From Bacteroidota bacterium (GTDB lineage Bacteria; Bacteroidota; Bacteroidia; Chitinophagales; Chitinophagaceae): a DNA stretch of 43,728 bases. Below the pieces are notes generated by a model. The model did not search any database. It was given only the letters and a program-made list of their open reading frames with translations, and was not told where the DNA came from. Where the stretch lies: NCBI GenBank assembly GCA_963169635.1, contig CAUJDL010000046.1:1-43728 (forward strand), given 5' to 3'. Of this stretch, positions 1 through 9,120 are shown piece by piece (position 1 is the first letter of the stretch; every line of letters starts with the position of its first letter). The position numbers and the translations under genes are program-made.

Positions 1-400
1 AGATGTATTTGAAAAAACTGTATTTTTTAATAAGCATGAATGGAGTAGCAATAATGCAGCTACAGCAACAATAGAAATAAAAGACACTAATGCACTATAT
101 AATATTTATTTTGTATTAAGGCATGAAGATGCTTATAGATATAAAAATATTTGGGTAGATATACAAATGAAATCGCCAGATACAACCCTTACAGTAAAAA
201 GAGAATTTACTTTGGCCACTAACGAAAAATGGTTAGGTACAGCCATGAGCGATATTATAGAACACAGAATAGCATTTAATAATGCACCTGCAAAATTGCT
301 AAAAGGTACATATACATTTACCCTACATCAGGTAATGAGAGACAACCCTTTGCAATATGTTTTAAATGCAGGTATAAGGGTAGAAAAAATTAAACCATGA
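1..400 (+). CDS. gldH: Gliding motility lipoprotein GldH, 3' part (cut by window edge)
   Basis: An open frame runs in from the left edge without a stop and ends at 398-400, so the N-terminus with the lipoprotein signal lies outside the window. The visible 132 residues show the GldH pattern: a YNIYFVLRHEDAYRYKNIWV strand region, then WLGTAMSDI, and the late block MRDNPLQYVLNAGIRVEK. GldH is an outer membrane lipoprotein needed for gliding motility in Flavobacterium; many non-gliding Bacteroidota keep it. The Met codon at 167 is internal to the fold and is not the start. The next gene overlaps by four bases (ATGA), so the two are probably translated together. Family recognition is from memory of the GldH consensus, not from a search. 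Confidence 0.8.
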   Translation, partial: DVFEKTVFFNKHEWSSNNAATATIEIKDTNALYNIYFVLRHEDAYRYKNIWVDIQMKSPDTTLTVKREFTLATNEKWLGTAMSDIIEHRIAFNNAPAKLLKGTYTFTLHQVMRDNPLQYVLNAGIRVEKIKP

Positions 401-1371
401 TAAACCGTGTAAGAAAAAAATTTGTTTTTATAACCGTTGTTTATTGGTTTTTACTATTATATATTATAGCAGCATTATTATTTTGGTTTATCAAATTAAA
501 TCATCATGTTAATGATTCTGCTAAAGAACAAATTGCTTCAATAAATATTTACGACCCAGCATATCAGCAAAAAATAAATGCAATAGAAAATAAAAGAGCC
601 AGAAAAATAACTCAATTTGTTGGAGAAGGTATTTCTTTTTTAGCTGTAATATTAGTAGGTGCTGTATTTGTTTACAGAGCTACCAGAAGACAAATAAAAC
701 TTTCGGTACAACAACAAAATTTTATGATGGCAATTACGCATGAATTAAAAACACCTATTGCCATTACTAAATTAAACTTAGAAACCTTACAAAAAAGAAA
801 ACTAGAAGAAGAAAAGCAGCATAAAATTATTAGCAATACTTTAGATGAAGCCAATAGATTAAATGCTTTATGCAACAATATTTTATTTACAGCACATTTA
901 GAAGGTGGTGCATATAATAGCACAAAACAAGAAATAAATTTTAGTGAGTTAACAGAAGATTGTATAGAAGATTATGCTAAAAGATTTCCTAACAGAAATA
1001 TTGAAGCAGATATACAGCAGCAAGTTTACATCAATGGAGAGAGTTTGTTGTTACAAATGCTAATTAATAATTTAATAGAAAATGCGTTAAAATATTCGCC
1101 CAAAGAATTGTTTATAAAAGTAACATTAGAAAAACAGCATGAGCAAATAATATTTAAAGTAGCAGATGAAGGTTTTGGAGTTCCTTTAGCTGAAAGAAAA
1201 AAAATATTTCAAAAATTTTATCGTTCAGGCAATGAAAATATTCGTACTACAAAAGGCACAGGCTTAGGCTTATATTTATGTAGTAAAATTGTAGAAGGAC
1301 ATAATGGTAACATTACTATGACAAACAATTTACCACAAGGAAGTATTTTTGCAGCTACATTTAAAGTATAA
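397..1371 (+). CDS. Membrane sensor histidine kinase
   Basis: This 324-residue two-component sensor kinase has two membrane helices (about residues 11-32 and 76-94) around a short periplasmic loop of about 45 residues, too small for a classical ligand-binding domain. The HisKA box is THELKTP with the phospho-accepting His at residue 115. The HATPase part follows with the N box (LINNLIENALKYSP), G1 (VADEGFGVP) and G2 (GTGLGLYL). It overlaps gldH by ATGA and is followed three bases later by its likely partner response regulator, so the three form one operon. The small sensor loop suggests it senses membrane state or an accessory protein; that is inference. The signal is unknown. Confidence 0.93.
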   Translation: MINRVRKKFVFITVVYWFLLLYIIAALLFWFIKLNHHVNDSAKEQIASINIYDPAYQQKINAIENKRARKITQFVGEGISFLAVILVGAVFVYRATRRQIKLSVQQQNFMMAITHELKTPIAITKLNLETLQKRKLEEEKQHKIISNTLDEANRLNALCNNILFTAHLEGGAYNSTKQEINFSELTEDCIEDYAKRFPNRNIEADIQQQVYINGESLLLQMLINNLIENALKYSPKELFIKVTLEKQHEQIIFKVADEGFGVPLAERKKIFQKFYRSGNENIRTTKGTGLGLYLCSKIVEGHNGNITMTNNLPQGSIFAATFKV

Positions 1372-1374
1372 AAA

Positions 1375-2085
1375 ATGAAAGAAGCAAAAGGTGAAATTTT
1401 ATTGGTAGAAGATGAAGAAAATTTACACGAAACCTTAAAGCTAAATTTAGAAATGGAAGGCTATGAGGTTACAAGTGCTTATGCAGGAAACGAAGCATTA
1501 AAAGCTGTAGAAAAAGCCCATTTTGATTTAATGATTTTAGATATAATGCTACCAGAGGTAGATGGTATTACTATTGCACAAACTGTAAGAATAAATAATA
1601 ATGAAATGCCTATACTTATGCTGAGTGCAAAAAATACAGGTGCAGACAGAGTTTTAGGATTAAAAAAAGGTGCAGACGATTATTTAACTAAACCATTTAA
1701 TTTAGAAGAGCTATTATTAAGAGTTGAAAAATTAATAGAAAAAAATAAAAAAATAACAGAGAAAGAAAGCAATATAGGCGATACTTATACTTTTGGAAAT
1801 AATTATATAGATTTTAAATCGCATGATGCCATAAGCTTTGATGGCAAAAAAATTAAACTCAGTAAAAAAGAAGCCAGCTTGTTAAAATTATTAATAGAAA
1901 ATAAAAACGAAGTTGTACCCAGAGAAAAAATATTATTAGTAGTTTGGGGGTACAATGTTTATCCAACTACCAGAACAGTAGATAATTTTATTTTAATGTT
2001 TAGAAAATATTTTGAAGAAAATAGCAGACACTCAAAATACTTTCATAGTGTAAGAGGTATAGGTTATAAATTTACAGATCAATAA
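1375..2085 (+). CDS. OmpR/PhoB-family response regulator
   Basis: The 236-residue protein has a receiver domain (about 8-120) and a C-terminal winged-helix DNA-binding domain (about 145-234). Receiver landmarks are the acidic pair in LLVEDEEN, the phospho-acceptor Asp56 in LMILDIMLPEVDG, the Ser in LMLSAK and the Lys in LTKPF. The output domain shows the OmpR pattern KLSKKEASLLKLL ... TVDNFI ... SVRGIGYKF. It starts three bases after the kinase stop and is almost surely its cognate regulator. Its target promoters cannot be told from this window. The coding strand changes just downstream, where the restriction cassette begins. Confidence 0.94.
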   Translation: MKEAKGEILLVEDEENLHETLKLNLEMEGYEVTSAYAGNEALKAVEKAHFDLMILDIMLPEVDGITIAQTVRINNNEMPILMLSAKNTGADRVLGLKKGADDYLTKPFNLEELLLRVEKLIEKNKKITEKESNIGDTYTFGNNYIDFKSHDAISFDGKKIKLSKKEASLLKLLIENKNEVVPREKILLVVWGYNVYPTTRTVDNFILMFRKYFEENSRHSKYFHSVRGIGYKFTDQ

Positions 2086-2111
2086 AATGGTATGGTTTAA
2101 AAAAAAAGAGA

Positions 2112-2891
2112 CTATTTTAAATGTTTAGAAAAATAGTTATCTATTTCAGGTCTAAGTTCAATACCTACTTGCTCAAAAATATTTAATAGTTGATGATAAG
2201 TATTTTTGCCACCTAAAAAATCCCAAAACTCTTCTCCTACCTTTAATTCTTCTTTAAGGTCAAGCATACCAGCCATTGTCCAACGTGTGTAAGGTTTAGG
2301 TTCGTAAGGATTATAGGGTATTGCTATTAATGAATTTACATTTGCTTTTGGATTATCAGCTAAAACACATGCAACCCACTCTAATAATGTTCTTTTAAAT
2401 TCTTTAAAACTACCTTTATTAGGTTTAGCAGTTTTAATATCAAATAAGAAAAATTCATTTTTATTAGATTGCAACCAAATATCTACTTTAGTTGGTTTTA
2501 CTAATTTCATTTTTCCTTTATTGCAAACTTTTCTTATTGCTTCAATTTCATTTATTTTATTTGGTGTAGTATTAGCAGCAGATAAATCATCCATAATGTC
2601 TTGTATTACTTTTTGTGCAGCTTCACTTATATTTAAACCTGCTGTAGCTTGCGATTTTGCTAATTTAAAAGATGCAGCTGCTATTGTAATTGCTACTGGT
2701 TCAAAAATACTAGTTCCGAAATTTGTATTTAAAGAATGAATAAATGAAAATAAAGCCATCCTGTCTTTGCCTAAAAGCCTTGTATGAAAAGGCATTGAAG
2801 CTGGTTCGGGTTGGTAATTTTGAAACTTATTGCGTAAACTATTTTTTAAAACAGTTTCTACTTGATGTATTTGTTTAATAGTTAGTGCCAT
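2112..2891 (-). CDS. TdeIII-family type II restriction endonuclease
   Basis: The 259-residue protein resembles the TdeIII/MjaII restriction endonuclease family: an N-terminal block MPFHTRLLGKDRMALFSFIHS, then GTSIFEP, and a PD-(D/E)XK-like core where Asp of KVDIWLQ and the LFDIKTAKPNKG stretch would supply metal-binding and catalytic residues. Characterised members of this family cut GGNCC; that specificity here is inference. It lies 39 bp downstream of the methyltransferase on the same strand, the usual type II pairing, so the two are probably co-transcribed with the methylase first. No controller (C) protein is present. The family call is from remembered motifs; a different PD-(D/E)XK family is the main alternative. 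Confidence 0.75.
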   Translation of the reverse strand: MALTIKQIHQVETVLKNSLRNKFQNYQPEPASMPFHTRLLGKDRMALFSFIHSLNTNFGTSIFEPVAITIAAASFKLAKSQATAGLNISEAAQKVIQDIMDDLSAANTTPNKINEIEAIRKVCNKGKMKLVKPTKVDIWLQSNKNEFFLFDIKTAKPNKGSFKEFKRTLLEWVACVLADNPKANVNSLIAIPYNPYEPKPYTRWTMAGMLDLKEELKVGEEFWDFLGGKNTYHQLLNIFEQVGIELRPEIDNYFSKHLK

Positions 2892-2930
2892 TAATTAAGA
2901 TTAGCTATTTTCTATAAAAATATTTATTCT

Positions 2931-4517
2931 TTAAATAGATTTTAAATGAAAAATTATTTCAGCATAAGCACCTTTATCTTTTTCTGTTCTATTTAATACA
3001 GGTCGTTTAAACTGATTAACAATTTTCATTCCTGCTTTTTCTGCAATACTTGGATATAAGTTATATTTATCATTTGCTACAAGAAAAATATTGTAATCAT
3101 TGATAAGATATTTTTTACAATTTAAAAGTACATCACTTAAGCCTTGAATATAACTTTGTTTAGCTTCTTTGCCTTGCCCTTTATAAAGAGGTCCTATTTC
3201 AAGTTCATCTTTTCTTTCAAAACCAAATAAATCATAAGCATAAGCATGTTGTTCGTGATAATCAATTAAACCAACATAAGGTGGAGAAGAAAATATTCCA
3301 TTAATTTTTTTCTTTTCAACCAGTTTGCCTAATGCAGGATTTTTAATTTTTAATTCTTTTAAAATATCAATACTTCTACTATCGCCTGTTAAACATTCTT
3401 GAAAAGTATTTGTTCTTAAATTTTCAAATTCTGCAATTCTTTTTAATGTGTCTTTACAATATGTTTCCCACCATTTTAAAATTGAAAATAATGGTTTACA
3501 AATTTTTCCATGTTTAGCACAGTAATAAGTAGATGTTACAGGTTCAATTAGTGTTGCTAAATCAGCATGTGTTGTTGCTCTGCAACTTCTTATAGTTCTA
3601 CTTAAAATAATACTAATTATTTTTTTAGTTTTTGTGTTGTTAATTTTTTTAATTTCTTGAAATACTAAATCTATTTCTTCTCTTATATGTTTTGAGTACC
3701 ATTTATCTAAAAATCTATTAGTCATTGAATGATGAGGCTTAATATTAAATTCTCTGATTAGTTTATTGTAAACTGATAAAAACTCTTTTTCCTTTAATGC
3801 TCCATATTCTTTTTCATTAATATTCCCTTGTCTTAAATTGTATTTGTATTCAGGTACAGGAAAATATTTATTATTAAATGTAGATAGTTCATTTAATAAT
3901 TTTGTCTCAAATTCTATTGCATTAGATTTAGATGAAAATAATTTTAAAGATTTTGTAATCTTATTAATTTCATTTTGTACATCATTTAAATCATAGCTTA
4001 AAACCTTACAATTGCTTATTAAACTATTAAATACAGAAATATCTATACCAATAATATTTATATCTAATTCACAACCTTGTACCATTGTTGTACCACTTCC
4101 AGAAAAAGGGTCTAAAACAATATCATCTTTCTTAAAAAATATTTCTTTTTTAAAATTATCTGTATGGTTATCTAAAAAATATTCTACAAGCTGTGGTATA
4201 AATTTACCTTTATAAGGATGTAGTCTATGTACATGCTTGGTAGTTTCAGATTCTTTATATTGATCGAAAGATAATGCCCAGTTTAAATCATTGCCTAATT
4301 GTTTTTTCCAGTTTATAGATCTTTCTTCATGATAATTTTTATAATAATTAATTAATTCTTGTAATGATATTTGTACATTACCATTATTGCCATTTTTTTT
4401 AATTCTTCCATATTGAATTAGGTATGAAATATTTGAAACTGTTACAGCTTTTTTTGTGTGCTTAGTAGCCCACTCACTTGCTTCTTTTATACTTAATAAT
4501 TCATCTACTACTAACAT
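2931..4517 (-). CDS. Type II DNA amino-methyltransferase (SPPY type)
   Basis: This 528-residue protein modifies an exocyclic amino group of DNA, probably N4 of cytosine. Residues 1-60 look like a MerR-type or helix-turn-helix segment (SIKEASEWA ... SNISYLIQYGRIKK). The S-adenosylmethionine motif DIVLDPFSGSGTTMVQG lies near residue 135, and the catalytic motif IFSSPPYVGLIDY near residue 413; SPPY favours N4-methylcytosine over the DPPY form typical of N6-adenine enzymes. About 270 residues separate the two motifs and could hold target recognition, an alpha-like order. The partner endonuclease follows directly. If the pair recognises GGNCC, this enzyme protects that site. Start is the first Met, with a possible -7 element about 25 bp upstream. 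Confidence 0.88.
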   Translation of the reverse strand: MLVVDELLSIKEASEWATKHTKKAVTVSNISYLIQYGRIKKNGNNGNVQISLQELINYYKNYHEERSINWKKQLGNDLNWALSFDQYKESETTKHVHRLHPYKGKFIPQLVEYFLDNHTDNFKKEIFFKKDDIVLDPFSGSGTTMVQGCELDINIIGIDISVFNSLISNCKVLSYDLNDVQNEINKITKSLKLFSSKSNAIEFETKLLNELSTFNNKYFPVPEYKYNLRQGNINEKEYGALKEKEFLSVYNKLIREFNIKPHHSMTNRFLDKWYSKHIREEIDLVFQEIKKINNTKTKKIISIILSRTIRSCRATTHADLATLIEPVTSTYYCAKHGKICKPLFSILKWWETYCKDTLKRIAEFENLRTNTFQECLTGDSRSIDILKELKIKNPALGKLVEKKKINGIFSSPPYVGLIDYHEQHAYAYDLFGFERKDELEIGPLYKGQGKEAKQSYIQGLSDVLLNCKKYLINDYNIFLVANDKYNLYPSIAEKAGMKIVNQFKRPVLNRTEKDKGAYAEIIFHLKSI

Positions 4518-4541
4518 TATTTAGCTTTTTATCATTAGTTG

Positions 4542-4549
4542 TAAAGATA
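4542..4549 (-). promoter_or_regulatory. Possible -7 element of the restriction-modification operon
   Basis: Read on the minus strand this is TATCTTTA, one base off TAnnTTTG. It would start a transcript about 20 nt before the methyltransferase start codon. The same TATCTTTA variant occurs before nadK and engB. No clear -33 box was seen. Confidence 0.35.
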
Positions 4550-4590
4550 TATATTTATTTAAGGCTTTATACATACCATTTTATCATTAA

Positions 4591-4630
4591 ATATTATTCT
4601 TCTTCAAAAATTTCTATCATAGAATAATAT
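4591..4630. repeat. Perfect 10-bp inverted repeat between methylase and kup
   Basis: ATATTATTCT at 4591-4600 is mirrored exactly by AGAATAATAT at 4621-4630 with a 20-bp spacer. It lies in the 205-bp divergent gap between the methyltransferase and kup. It has no T-run next to it, so it does not look like an intrinsic terminator; an operator or an insertion scar are possible. The rest of this gap is plain AT-rich sequence. Confidence 0.5.
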
Positions 4631-4722
4631 CAATTATAATATTACCATCTTCCTAATAAAAAATATTCTTATATATTTTTATAACTCCTACATTTGTTTA
4701 TTCATTTACTAATTCTGCTTTT

Positions 4723-6735
4723 GTGGCAAAAAATTTAAACAAGGTTTCTTCCGTAGGATTAATTATTGCCTTAGGTATTATTTATGGCGATATTGGTACA
4801 TCTCCTCTTTACGTTTTTAATGCAATTATCAGTAATAAGGTTATTACAGAAGAGTTAATTATTGGCACTTTATCGTGTATTATTTGGACACTTATTTTAC
4901 AAATTTCTCTTAAATATGTAATACTTGTTTTAAGAGCAGATAATAATGGCGAAGGTGGTGTTTTTGCATTATATGCTTTAGTAAGAAGAAGAAAAAAATG
5001 GCTGGTAATTCCTGCTATGATTGGTGGTGCAGCTCTTTTAGCAGATGGTATTATTACACCACCAATTACTGTTACTTCTGCTATTGAAGGGCTTAAAGAA
5101 ATACCTGCTATTAGAGCTTTAGCTACAGATACTATTGTGGCAATTGTACTTTTTATTTTAGTAGTATTTTTTTTAATGCAGCAATTTGGTACTGCAAGTA
5201 TTGGTAAATTATTTGGTCCTGTAATGCTTATATGGTTTACTATGTTAGCTATTTTAGGTATTCTTCATCTTACTGATGATTTATCTGTTTTTAAAGCATT
5301 TAATCCTTATTATGCTATTAAGTTTCTTACTTTATATCCTAATGGTTTTTGGACATTAGGTGCTGTGTTTTTATGTACTACAGGGGTAGAGGCTTTGTAT
5401 AGCGATATGGGACATTGTGGTAGAAAAAATATTCGTGTTTCTTGGAGTTATGTAAAACTTTGTTTGGTATTAAATTATATTGGTCAAGGTGCATTATTAT
5501 TAGCTAATTATAAAGGTATGCTTATAACAGATGAGTTAAAAGCAGCCTTAGGTATTAATGCATTTTACGATTTAATGCCTCATTGGTTTATCATTATTGG
5601 TGTAATAATAGCAACTTCTGCAGCTATTATTGCAAGTCAGGCAATGGTTACAGGTTCGTTTTCTTTAATTAGTGAAGCTATAAGATTAAACCTATGGCCA
5701 AAGTTTAAAATAAGATATCCATCTGATGAAAGAGGACAATTATTTATACCAAGTGTAAATATTCTTTTATTTATAGGATGTACAGGAGTAGTACTTTATT
5801 TTAGAGAGTCATCTAAAATGGAAGCAGCTTATGGTTTAGCTATTGTAATTACAATGTTGGCTACAACTATTTTGTTTGCTAATTATCTTGTTTTAAAAAG
5901 AGTAGTACCAATTTGGATTTATATTTTCTTAGGTTTTTATTTAACAGTAGAAGTTTCATTTTTAATTGCATTATTACAAAAATTTTTACATGGTGGATAC
6001 ATTACTTTAATGTTAGCAGGTTTAATGTTTGCTGTAATGTATATATGGTACAGAAGCAGAAAAATTAAAAACCGATATATTGAATTTGTAAGATTAGCTG
6101 ATTATATACCACAAATAGAAGAATTAAGTAGAGATAAAACTATTCCTAAATTTTCTACTCATTTAGTATATATGACAAGCTCTGTACATCATAAAGAAAT
6201 TGAGCATAAAATAATTTATTCAATATTAAACAAACGCCCTAAACGTGCAGATATTTATTGGTTTGTACATGTAGATGTTTTAGACAATCCACATACATGT
6301 GAATATACTGTAGAGCATATTGCACCTAATAATATTATTCGTGTAGTTTTTAGATTAGGTTTTAGAGTAGAGCATAGAATTAACCTTATGCTTAAACAAG
6401 TAATTAAAGAACTTGTAGCAAATAAAGAAGTAACTATTACCAGCCGTTATCAAGAATTAGGAAAAAGTAATGTTGCAGGAGATTTTCAATTTATTGTGTT
6501 AGAAAAATATTTAAGCCACGATAATGACTTGCCTTTCTTTGAAGGTATAGTAATGAAACTTTATTTTTATCTAAAAGAAATTTCTTTAAGTGAAGAAAGA
6601 GGTTTTGGCTTAGACCCTGGTTTTGTAAAAGTTGAAAAATTTCCACTCATTGTTGCTCCAATCAGCAATTTAAACATCAAAAGAATTTATGATGATGTAC
6701 CAGATGAAAAAAGTAATGATGAAGGAGAAAGTTAA
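4723..6735 (+). CDS. kup: KUP/HAK/KT potassium uptake transporter
   Basis: The 670-residue inner membrane K+ transporter (proton symport in the family) begins with the family signature LGIIYGDIGTSPLYVF at about residues 17-32, followed by about 12 hydrophobic helices to about residue 450 (for example NGEGGVFALYALVRR between helices, and GALLLANYKG). A hydrophilic cytoplasmic C-terminal domain of about 200 residues ends the protein. Length and order fit the family. The start is GTG, chosen because it places the signature correctly and no Met codon lies nearby upstream. The gene stands alone, divergent from the restriction cassette and convergent with lpxA. The upstream TTTG at 4693 and a TTTG at 4720 overlapping the GTG look promoter-like but would put the transcript start inside the gene. 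Confidence 0.95.
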   Translation: MAKNLNKVSSVGLIIALGIIYGDIGTSPLYVFNAIISNKVITEELIIGTLSCIIWTLILQISLKYVILVLRADNNGEGGVFALYALVRRRKKWLVIPAMIGGAALLADGIITPPITVTSAIEGLKEIPAIRALATDTIVAIVLFILVVFFLMQQFGTASIGKLFGPVMLIWFTMLAILGILHLTDDLSVFKAFNPYYAIKFLTLYPNGFWTLGAVFLCTTGVEALYSDMGHCGRKNIRVSWSYVKLCLVLNYIGQGALLLANYKGMLITDELKAALGINAFYDLMPHWFIIIGVIIATSAAIIASQAMVTGSFSLISEAIRLNLWPKFKIRYPSDERGQLFIPSVNILLFIGCTGVVLYFRESSKMEAAYGLAIVITMLATTILFANYLVLKRVVPIWIYIFLGFYLTVEVSFLIALLQKFLHGGYITLMLAGLMFAVMYIWYRSRKIKNRYIEFVRLADYIPQIEELSRDKTIPKFSTHLVYMTSSVHHKEIEHKIIYSILNKRPKRADIYWFVHVDVLDNPHTCEYTVEHIAPNNIIRVVFRLGFRVEHRINLMLKQVIKELVANKEVTITSRYQELGKSNVAGDFQFIVLEKYLSHDNDLPFFEGIVMKLYFYLKEISLSEERGFGLDPGFVKVEKFPLIVAPISNLNIKRIYDDVPDEKSNDEGES

Positions 6736-6759
6736 TAAGCAACAATTGTTGTTGAATTA

Positions 6760-7557
6760 TTAATCATCTTCTGATACACCTTTGGTAAAGCGTTTAATAA
6801 TTCCTCTACCACTATCTCTAATAAACATAATTATTTCATCTCTTTCATCACTGGCTTTTATTTCTTCTTCTATAAAATCTACTGCTTGAGAAGTATTAAA
6901 ACCTTTATTATAAATAATTCTGTATATATCTAGAATATGATTTATTTGCTCTATAGAAAAACCTCTACGTTTTAAGCCCACACTATTTACACCACCATAG
7001 CTTAAAGGGTTTCTTACTGCTTTAATATAAGGTGGTACATCTTTACTAACTAAGCTACCACCTGCAATAAAAGTATGCTGTCCAATATGTACAAATTGAT
7101 GTACAGCACTTACACCACCAATAATGGCATAGTCGCCAATATCTACATGTCCTGCTACTTGTACACTATTACTCATTATACAAGAGTTGCCAATTAAACA
7201 ATCATGTGCTATATGGCTATAAGCCATAATAAGACAATTGTTACCAACCTTTGTTTTACCTCTATCTACTGTTCCTCTATTAATTGTTACAAATTCACGA
7301 ATAGTTGTATTATCACCAATTTCTACATAAGTTTTTTCACCATTAAATTTTAAATCTTGTGGTATTGCACCTATTACAGCACCAGGAAAAATTCTACAAT
7401 TTTTGCCAATTCTTGTACCCTCCATAATAGTTACATTGCTACCTATCCATGTGCCTTCACCTATTTTTACATCGCCATGTATTACTGTAAAAGGGTCTAT
7501 CTTAACATTAGATGCTAATTTGGCATTAGGGTCAACATAAGTGAATGGATGTGTCAT
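6760..7557 (-). CDS. lpxA: UDP-N-acetylglucosamine acyltransferase LpxA
   Basis: This cytoplasmic enzyme transfers a 3-hydroxyacyl group from acyl carrier protein to UDP-GlcNAc, the first step of lipid A synthesis. The 265 residues show the left-handed beta-helix hexapeptide pattern over about residues 1-190 (VKIGEGTWIGSNVTIMEG and similar), the expected catalytic His in YSHIAHDC, and the helical C-terminal part beginning near NPLSYGGVNSVGLKRRGFS, which is typical LpxA rather than LpxD. It lies 75 bp downstream of lpxC-fabZ on the same strand, the order usual in Bacteroidota, so the two are likely one operon. It is convergent with kup, with a small CAACAATTGTTG palindrome between them. Confidence 0.97.
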   Translation of the reverse strand: MTHPFTYVDPNAKLASNVKIDPFTVIHGDVKIGEGTWIGSNVTIMEGTRIGKNCRIFPGAVIGAIPQDLKFNGEKTYVEIGDNTTIREFVTINRGTVDRGKTKVGNNCLIMAYSHIAHDCLIGNSCIMSNSVQVAGHVDIGDYAIIGGVSAVHQFVHIGQHTFIAGGSLVSKDVPPYIKAVRNPLSYGGVNSVGLKRRGFSIEQINHILDIYRIIYNKGFNTSQAVDFIEEEIKASDERDEIIMFIRDSGRGIIKRFTKGVSEDD

Positions 7558-7632
7558 GCAAAATGTTTAATGATGTATGAAAATAAGTATATTTTTCTGT
7601 ACAAGACTTTTGTTTGTATTAATATGCTGCAT

Positions 7633-9045
7633 TTAATTTTCTTCTCTTTTTATAATTTGTGCTACTAAAGTTGCTTCTGTAGTTACTTTACCTGCTACAT
7701 AAACAGTTCCTTTCATTTCACAAATTCCCCTTCTTATAGGTGCAGTCATTTCCATTTTTAAAATCATGGTATCACCGGGTTTTACCATTTGTTTAAACTT
7801 ACAATTATCTATTTTTAAAAAGTAGGTATTATAATTTCCTTTAGGCATAGCATTAATACATAAAATACCACCTGTTTGTGCTAAGGCTTCTATTTGTAAT
7901 ACACCTGGCATTACAGGATTTCCAGGAAAATGACCTGGGAAAAACCATTCATTATAAGTTACATTTTTTACACCTACAATATAATTATCTGTTAGTTCTA
8001 TTATTTTATCTACAAATAAAAATGGATGTCTATGAGGCAATGTTTTTTCTATCTGCTCTAAATTATATACTGGTGTTTGAGAAGGATTATAAACAGGTAT
8101 ATCTTTTATATGCTTATTCTGTTTTATATACTGTTTTATTTTTTTGGCAAACGCTACATTGGTACTATGTCCTGGTCTGCTTGCTAAAATTCTTGCTTTT
8201 ATAGGATAACCTATTAATGCAAGGTCGCCAACTACATCTAATAACTTATGTCTGGCTGCTTCATTTGAAAACCTTAATTCAAGATTATTTAAATAACCTT
8301 CACTTTTTACTTTTATATCTTTTCTATTAAATGCTTTTGAAAGCCTTTCCATTTCTTCATCAGAAATAGATTTATCTACCACTACTATAGCATTATTAAT
8401 ATCTCCACCTTTTATTAAATCGTTATCTAATAAAGTTTCTAATTCGTGTAAAAAACAAAAGGTTCTGCAAGGGGCAATTTCTTTTTTAAACTCTTTAATA
8501 GATTTTAAACCTGCATGTTGTGTACCTAATACTGGGCTATTAAAATCTATTAGTGTAGTTATTTGATAATCTACTGCAGGCATAGCTACCATTTCTACAC
8601 GTTTAGCTTCATCGTAATAAAAAATATTTTCGTCTATGCTATACCATACTTTTGCAGCATCTTGCTCTACTACACCTACACTATCAATTAACTCTACAAA
8701 ATCCTTACTACTACCATCCATAATTGGTACTTCTGGACCATTAATTTCTATCAAACAATTATCTACACCCATACCAAATAATGCAGCAAGTATATGCTCT
8801 ACAGTATTTACTTTAATATCGTCTAATTGTAAAGTTGTACCTCTAGATGTATCTGTAACTAAATCACAATCTGCTTTAATAATAGGTTTATTAGGCAAAT
8901 CTGTTCTTTGAAACTGAATACCAAAACCAGGATTTGCAGGGTTTAATATCATTTCTGCTAAAATTCCTGTATGTAATCCTGTACCACTTATACTTGCTTT
9001 TGCAGATAGTGTATGTTGTTTTTCTGCATTAAAACTCTTATTCAT
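7633..9045 (-). CDS. lpxC-fabZ: Bifunctional LpxC deacetylase / FabZ dehydratase fusion
   Basis: This is the fused enzyme characteristic of Bacteroidota. The N-terminal part (about 1-310) is the zinc UDP-3-O-acyl-GlcNAc deacetylase: SGTGLHTG, TVEHILAALFGMGVDN with a zinc His, PIMDGSSKDF, and RHKLLDVVGDLALIG with the other zinc ligands. The C-terminal part (about 325-470) is 3-hydroxyacyl-ACP dehydratase: LPHRHPFLFVD, PGHFPGNPVMPGVLQIEALAQTGG with the catalytic His and Glu. The start is placed at 9045 (MNKSFNAEKQHTLS); an in-frame Met at 9069 would add eight residues that do not resemble the family. It is followed by lpxA and is divergent from nadK. Lipid A committing step and fatty acid elongation are thus made from one polypeptide. 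Confidence 0.97.
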   Translation of the reverse strand: MNKSFNAEKQHTLSAKASISGTGLHTGILAEMILNPANPGFGIQFQRTDLPNKPIIKADCDLVTDTSRGTTLQLDDIKVNTVEHILAALFGMGVDNCLIEINGPEVPIMDGSSKDFVELIDSVGVVEQDAAKVWYSIDENIFYYDEAKRVEMVAMPAVDYQITTLIDFNSPVLGTQHAGLKSIKEFKKEIAPCRTFCFLHELETLLDNDLIKGGDINNAIVVVDKSISDEEMERLSKAFNRKDIKVKSEGYLNNLELRFSNEAARHKLLDVVGDLALIGYPIKARILASRPGHSTNVAFAKKIKQYIKQNKHIKDIPVYNPSQTPVYNLEQIEKTLPHRHPFLFVDKIIELTDNYIVGVKNVTYNEWFFPGHFPGNPVMPGVLQIEALAQTGGILCINAMPKGNYNTYFLKIDNCKFKQMVKPGDTMILKMEMTAPIRRGICEMKGTVYVAGKVTTEATLVAQIIKREEN

Positions 9046-9120
9046 ATAAAAGATATTTTTAAAACACATTATTCAAGCATAATATAAACATTGTTACTTT
9101 ATGCAATACTATTATTAGAA

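Noticed and set aside
4693-4723. TTTG-N19-TGCTTTTG as the kup promoter
   Set aside because: Spacing is right, but transcription would begin after the GTG start codon, and the second T of the -7 box is wrong; kept only as a remark.
6740-6751. CAACAATTGTTG palindrome as a terminator between kup and lpxA
   Set aside because: It has no loop and no T-run, so only a short symmetric site is supported.
7878-8204. 108-codon plus-strand frame inside lpxC-fabZ
   Set aside because: It is antisense to a certain gene and has Leu/Tyr-rich shadow composition.
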